Shown here piece after piece: positions 58,953 through 64,000 of a stretch of 64,000 nucleotides of DNA. The stretch comes from Rhipicephalus microplus (taxonomy: Eukaryota; Arthropoda; Arachnida; Ixodida; Ixodidae): NCBI RefSeq assembly GCF_043290135.1, contig NC_134710.1:206510692-206574691 (forward strand), given 5' to 3'. Each line of letters begins with the position of its first letter. Positions within the stretch are counted from its first letter, which is position 1. The position numbers and the translations under genes were made by a program. The notes under the pieces are model-generated. The model did no database searches. It saw only the letters and a list, made by a program, of their open reading frames with translations, and was not told where the DNA came from.

Positions 58953-59942
58953 TTTTAAGGAATGCAGTCTGCCAGCAGTGCTCTCAAAACATTTGCTTCT
59001 TCGCCCAGCCAACTTCTCTGCACTGCCGAGGCGTTGTATCTTGCCGAATCTTCGATAACGTCTCTGACGTACCTTAGAAATGGCGTTCTCCAAGACCGTC
59101 CACGTCGTTACCGAGCCAACTGCCACGAAATGAAAACGAAGAGAATGCACGCGCTACCCTGTTTCAGAACGGTGGGCTCGCGGGCCGGCCGCGCTAGCAC
59201 TCAAGTTCCAATTTACACCACAGAGAGCAAAAAAGTCAACCACCACTGCATTATCATCACCATCACTTTGTCAGTGAGATCCCATGACTACAGTGGCTGT
59301 GTTCCAATTCTAACACAGCACGTTGACAGTCTACGCACCGAGCTCATGCTGTCCGAAAATTGGAACACGTTTAGACAGCTTTTACGCAACGATGCGCCAC
59401 CTCACGTCGAGAAAAAAAGCTGAAAGAAACAAACGTAATACTTGTAATTTCTGGCTTATTTCGTGTTAAAATAAAAACAAATAAACGTCACTCACATTGA
59501 GTGTCTGGGAAAGCGTCTGCTTGTGTGTAGGCCAAGGATGATTAAAGAAAAATTGCTGGAGTGGAAGCCCCGCAATGCCTTGCCAGCAGAAGTGAAGCCA
59601 CTTTTTGCCACTGCCAAGATGGCGAAAACATGCTCTTTTCTGATATTGCCCACTTAAGATCAAGTGGTTTTCATATGTTATGTAAATTCTACGTTAGCTC
59701 TATATTAAAAGAAAGTTGTTCCCGACGAAACAACACACAGAAACGAGTATGGGCGACTGAATCTTCAAATAACTTTGCGTCCGATAAGAGGCTCACTAAG
59801 GAAAAGTGTAAGACGCACTTGGAGCACTATGTGACCCGACGAAGTTAACACATTAAACTCGTTGGGCATGCGAGGGAAACGCTTCGTTTTTAACCGCTCA
59901 ACGATGATACTTTATTATGACCCTAGTAAGATGACCAATACA

Positions 59943-59954
59943 GCCGCCATCTTG
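59943..59954 (-). promoter_or_regulatory. YY1-type site
   Basis: GCCGCCATCTTG is the reverse complement of CAAGATGGCGGC, a full match to the animal YY1 consensus. Related cores CAAGATGGCGA (59615-59625) and CTGCCATCTTG (60071-60081) lie on either side. Which gene they would serve is unknown; INO80E begins about 1 kb away. The site is a sequence match only. Confidence 0.35.
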
Positions 59955-60620
59955 CCAGAGGAACGACTTCACTTCTGCGCAATCATTTCCACTCCAGCAA
60001 CTTTTTTTAATCCTCCTTGGTATAGACGGCCATTCTGGCGAGATTTGATCTATCTGAGCGATTCGCTAAGCTGCCATCTTGTTTAGACAGCAAAGTAGCC
60101 TGCATCGCATTTGTCTACGATGCGGTCTTCTCGGAGCGGAGCTAGGGTGGCACCCTAGCCGTCTACGGTGAGTACTGGAATACAGCGAGTGAGTAGTTCC
60201 CCCTCTGGAGCTAGAGTTTCCAAAGAAACCTGGCGCTGCAATCGTGTACTCTTAGTCTGTCTGCGTATTTTTTACAGATTCAGTTTCGTTCTTCGCGCAG
60301 CGTGGGTATAAACAACGGAGGCGTTGGTACAACAAAGGCACTGAAGCAGCGCCATTGTTGTTCAAAAAGGCTGAAGACCACTAGGTATGAAGTTTACTGC
60401 GGCTTTGGAGTCGTATTTGACAGCTTACGTCGTCTACTTACCGCTGTGCATAGATGTAGCATCTTATGCCAGTTCAAAATATCAGTTCGAGTTAATTCAC
60501 GTTTTTTTTCGTGAGCGCGTCTTGCCAAAACTCGTTTAAATCGACTACAAAACGACAGCAAAGCTAAGTAGACGCACAAGATTGACCTTGGACGCATTGT
60601 CATGCCCTTCTGGCTCGACT

Positions 60621-60621
60621 T

Positions 60622-60649
<28 letters not shown>
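60621..60649. repeat. (CA)n microsatellite
   Basis: An uninterrupted CA dinucleotide run of about 14 units. Confidence 0.97.
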
Positions 60650-60653
<4 letters not shown>

Positions 60654-61619
60654 CGAGAGGTGCGTTGGGGGCAGACCACTTGGTTAGACGCAGCAGACAA
60701 GACGTTAAGCATTTCTCACTTAGCTTTCGTCTCTCCCATGGGTATTTTGTGAAGAAATCTCCCAACCCCGTTTTTTATTTACTTTTTTTTTTCTTTTTCA
60801 CTTGACCTTAAAGTCGCTTGTTATGGCATAGTCAGTTGAAGCCGATCGCTTTTCCAACGACGTGTGACGTTTGACTTTGAGTTAAGTGATCCCGAGTTGT
60901 TGACGTGCAGATATACTGCCTTTTCTTGCATCCAGCAGCTCACCAGCGCCAGATTTCCCTCTAGGTAAGTTTGTGAGCGACTCTATGATCTAAACACGGC
61001 CGCCTGGACCTGAAGCATATCCGAAGCCTATGCTTCCCATAATTCTCATGGGGGTACAACTACAAGCGCCGCTGAAAGAGCCCACGTAGGAACTTGCGCC
61101 AGATTTCCCTCTAGGTATTATTGTATGAAACTCTATGCGTTTGGGTAACGCCTCTTTTATTAGGATGCCTGACGAATGGCTCGTGTTGCCAGCGGAGTCG
61201 CCCTGCCTTCAGTTTCGAGCAAGCGCCACGGCGTTGCGCTCGCGACCGACAATATTATCACGGCGTTTTTTTACTTGTGGTCCCTATAGGCTCGTCAGTA
61301 TTCAACACTTTCCTTTCTCCGTGGTATTCAAGATTGATATGATATTTTTTTTTTATTGATATGATATATAAGGAGATGTTGGCGCACCATTATGGCGCCG
61401 GCTACTCCTTAGCCGTTAATTGAACCTTGAACACGTATCTTGAAGCAAAAACATACAAAGCAGTGCATGGAAAATAGAAAACTCAGGCACAGATATGTAA
61501 AGACACACTTATACGTATGTGGTGGTATTCAAGAGCTATCCAAGATCTGTAATTTCGGAGGCTATGCAAAATGTCGAGTTGTTGCACCGTCCGCCACAAG
61601 TGGCGCTAGAAACCAACAC

Positions 61620-63390
61620 TAATTATAAAGGAAAGGATTATAAAGGAAAGACTGCAGGCATGAATAGAGGATGAGGGGGTGCTGGGGGAACTGTAGAATG
61701 GGTTTCGGAAACACAGGAGGTTGGAAGACAATCTGTTCTCACTGACGCAGTGCATTGAAATAGCAGAAAAGGAACTCAGGCCCCTGTGGCTAGCATTTTT
61801 GGATATCAAGGGAGCGTATGATTGCGTGGTTCAAGAGGACTTGTGGGGAATACTAGACACACTGGGTGTGGAAGACGGAGTCACTAATCTTTTAAAGGAA
61901 ATCTATAAAAGTAACATGGTAGTTATAAAGTGGGAAAAGCAGGTATCCAAGCCCACAGAGGTGAAACGGGGACTTAGGCAGGGGTGTCCACTATCACCCT
62001 TGTTATTCATGATGTACCTACAAGGATTAGAGGCCAAATTAGAGGGAAGTGGACTCGGCTTCAACCTCTCTTTAGTCAAACAAGGAAAACTCATTGATCA
62101 GGCACTACCAGCATTAATGTACGCAGATGATATAGTGCTAATGGCCGACAACAAGGAAGATTTGCAGAGATTGATGGACACCTGCGGTAATGAGAGAGAT
62201 AGGTTAGATTTTAGATTCAGTAAGGACAAATCAGCAGTCATGATTTTTAATGATAACGAAGGTAGTGAGCTTAGAATACAGGAGGTCACGCTAGAGATAA
62301 CAGATAAATACAAATACAAAAAGCAATGGGACCGAGTACCTAAGGGAACACGAAATATACGTGACGAATAAACGTAATAGGAATGCAGCTGTGATGAAAA
62401 ATAGGGCACTGTGGAATTACAATAGGTATGATGTTGTGAGAGGAATATGGAAAGGGGTCATGGTTCCTGGGCTGATGTTCGGAAATGCGGTCTTGTTCAT
62501 GAGATCAGAAGTTCAAGCAAGATTAGAAATTAAGCAACGTGGAATAGGTAGGCTTGCCTTAGGAGCTCACGGAAATACACCAAATCAGGGAGTACAAGGT
62601 GATATGGGATTAACATCATTTGAGGGCAGGGAAGCTAGCAGCATGATAAAATTTGAGAAGTGATTGAGAGAAATGGGGGAGGAGCGTTGGGCTAGGAAGG
62701 TATTCAGCTACTTGTACATGAAGAATGTCGATACAAAATGGAGGAAGCGAACCAGGAAATTGACTGGTAAATACTTAGAAAACAGCAGGTGGCCAAACCA
62801 AAAAGAACTATCGGTTAAGAAGAAAGTGAAGGAAACGGAGACTGACATGTGGATAATTGGAACGATTAAGAAGTCCGTACTAGAGATCTGTCGAACTTTT
62901 AAGCAGGAACTTGCCAAAGAAAGAATCTATGATAATACTCGGGGTAGTTCTCTACTGTTTGAGGCCAGGACGGGAGTATTGCGAACCAAGACATATCGGG
63001 CCAAATACGAAGGGGTAGACACGGTATGCAGTGCATGTGGAGAGGAGGAGGAAACTGCTGACCACTTGATAATGTTCTGTAAAGGGCTTCACCCAATAAT
63101 TCAGGATGATGGCGCAGAGTTTTTCAAAGTACTGGGGTTTAGGGACAGGGAGGGCAAAATAGACTTTAAGCGGGTAGACTTAACTAGAAGGAGGTTATCT
63201 GATTGGTGGCTTAAGTCAAGGCACGAGTGAAAATTAAACCCTTCACTGCAAAGTACGAATCCTCAACCTCACTATTTAAAGAATAAAGAAAGATAAATCT
63301 AATAGCTAGTTACCTAAGTATTACGGCTAGGTGACGGTAGCCGCCGCCCGATCTAAAGGGTACAGCCACATCCATCCATTTATCCAATCG
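61620..63390 (+). pseudogene. LINE family A, copy 3: RT core to 3' end
   Basis: This is the longest copy of the family also at 32995 and 39770. The frame 61721-62371 carries RT motifs LAFLDIKGAYDCVVQEDLWG, KRGLRQGCPLSPLLFMMYLQ and ALMYADDIVLMAD (YADD intact, about 62117-62128). A stop in 61683-61700 precedes it. Near 62310 a deletion or frameshift follows EITDKYKY. The later frames give RNRNAAVMKNRALWNYNRYD, then GRLALGAHGNTPNQ, and from 62664 the C-terminal domain with CSACGEEEETADHLIMFC ending LSDWWLKSRHE. Compared with the other copies there is a small insertion (HPII) after FCKGL. The 3' UTR ends with ACATCCATCCATTTATCC at about 63368-63386. It is 5' truncated within RT, and the clade (CR1/jockey/L2-like) is not settled. 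Confidence 0.85.
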
Positions 63391-63652
63391 AAAATGAAAG
63401 AGAGAAAGAGTGTGGCAGCTGCTCTCACGTGGCAGGCTGTGGACAGGCATCTAAATAGAGGAGGCGTTGGTTTGGGCTACAACGATAACAGAGCACGACG
63501 ATGCAACGGAGTCATATTTGGCTGTTAGAGGTTCGCGGCATCTGGTAACCCTGTGACGCGGGCCAAGGCGGTTAATCCGCTCCCAATGTCTATGGTCATT
63601 GTCGATAAAACGTATTCTAGCTTATATGGTAAATATTTGATAGCCAACGGCC
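63391..63652 (+). promoter_or_regulatory. Presumed MAD2 promoter and 5' UTR
   Basis: This is the 262 bp between the end of the LINE tail and the MAD2 start codon. A CCAAT pentamer lies at 63585-63589, and no TATA box is evident near it. The transcription start cannot be placed from sequence alone. The LINE limits how much of the original upstream region remains adjacent to the gene. Confidence 0.35.
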
Positions 63653-63725
63653 ATGCAGGCTTCAACAGTTACTCAAAATGCCATCACCCTAAAAGGTTCT
63701 GCCCAGATCGTGGCGGAGTTCTTCA
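63653..63725 (+). CDS. MAD2L1: Spindle checkpoint protein MAD2, first coding exon (partial gene)
   Basis: ATG at 63653 in context CGGCCATGC opens MQASTVTQNAITLKGSAQIV AEFF plus the first base of a serine codon, followed by the donor GTAAGT at 63726. ITLKGSAxIVAEFF is the N-terminal start of the MAD2 HORMA domain (vertebrate MAD2L1 has ITLRGSAEIVAEFF at the same place), and the vertebrate gene's first exon ends at about this point. MAD2 binds MAD1 at unattached kinetochores and CDC20 in the mitotic checkpoint complex, delaying the anaphase-promoting complex. The remaining exons lie beyond the right edge. The match is short (24 residues) but in the right position with start and donor in place. 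Confidence 0.88.
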
Positions 63726-64000
63726 GTAAGTTGGAATGTTTTTACTCCGTTTTATAAAATGACGCCCGAGATTCAAGTAATTTTATGTCCTTGTGCTGTG
63801 TTGCTTTCCATTTTATTATGTTACATCTGGGCTAATCAAACCTGAGAACGCTGTAACAGCAAGGCATTTTGTAATACCAACGCTGTTGTGAACGTACCGA
63901 TGGCCTCGCGTACTTGCTACGCTTGTCAGTGCCTGCCAGTGTCCTTGATAGTTGTGGCAGCTCTTTGCACTTAAATTTTGCTCGCGAGGTAACGTGAACC
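63726..64000 (+). other. Start of MAD2 intron 1
   Basis: It begins GTAAGT. No second exon (expected to encode the fgINSILYQRGIYP-like stretch) is seen before the window ends. Confidence 0.7.

Larger units (their letters stand above)
58953..61619. other. INO80E upstream region and unassigned sequence
   Basis: It holds three YY1-like cores (about 59615, 59943 and 60071), a 19-bp palindrome (60139-60157) directly before a donor-like gtgagt at about 60170, and a (CA)n tract (60621-60649). A 22-bp direct repeat lies at 60946 and 61096. No protein-coding exon is recognised. Confidence 0.4.

Noticed and set aside
58953..59150. 66-residue N-terminal extension of INO80E
   Set aside because: It is basic, unlike the family, and precedes a well-placed internal ATG.
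60139..60280. Palindrome plus gtgagt...tttttacag as a small UTR intron
   Set aside because: Splice-like signals only; no coding sequence or gene could be attached to it.

Overview
The window looks like nuclear DNA of an arthropod, most likely a hard (ixodid) tick. Coding sequence is sparse, introns are 2-2.6 kb, splice sites are GT-AG, and most recognisable sequence is transposon debris. The debris includes a tRNA-headed SINE that I recognise as the tick Ruka type. The tick assignment comes from recalled repeat and protein families, not from a search. I see no prokaryotic, phage, plasmid or CRISPR sequence.

Three host genes are supported. (1) The last three coding exons of a collagen prolyl 4-hydroxylase alpha subunit lie on + at 4807-4875, 6890-6986 and 9555-9625; the 5' exons are outside the window. 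(2) An INO80 complex subunit E (INO80E) open reading frame in one exon lies on - at 58044-58952. (3) The first coding exon of the spindle-checkpoint protein MAD2 lies on + at 63653-63725, and the rest of the gene runs off the right edge. These three genes share no pathway and are simply neighbours.

Mobile-element layout: a 221-bp MITE-like element (2325-2545). A ~600-bp dispersed repeat in two inverted copies (5465-6085 and 29888-30500). tRNA-headed SINEs (7530-7715, 7755-7905, 8250-8455, 43294-43531, 47608-47773, 48449-48591). A CR1/L2-like LINE 3' fragment on - (16045-16790). A complete but decayed Ty3/Gypsy element with matching 131-bp LTRs and a target-site duplication (16884-21966). A Penelope-like GIY-YIG fragment on - (29450-29880). 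Three copies of one LINE family sharing a 3' end (32995-33628 -, 39770-40746 -, 61620-63390 +). A ~146-bp tandem array running into a GATA/GACA microsatellite (33930-35416). A composite block on - of a Tc1/mariner-type transposon, SINEs and a truncated second Gypsy element (46913-50645). An RTE-clade LINE on + apparently split by a 5'-truncated I-like LINE with RNase H (51708-56620).

The rest, chiefly 9626-16044, 21967-29449, 35417-39769 and 40747-46913, shows no gene that I can name. Every transposon coding region examined carries stops, frameshifts or truncation. I found no convincing undescribed functional system. The best leads are the nested or composite insertions, the inverted repeat family with an internal tRNA-like promoter, the interrupted satellite array, and one unassigned exon-like segment (46230-46350 -).
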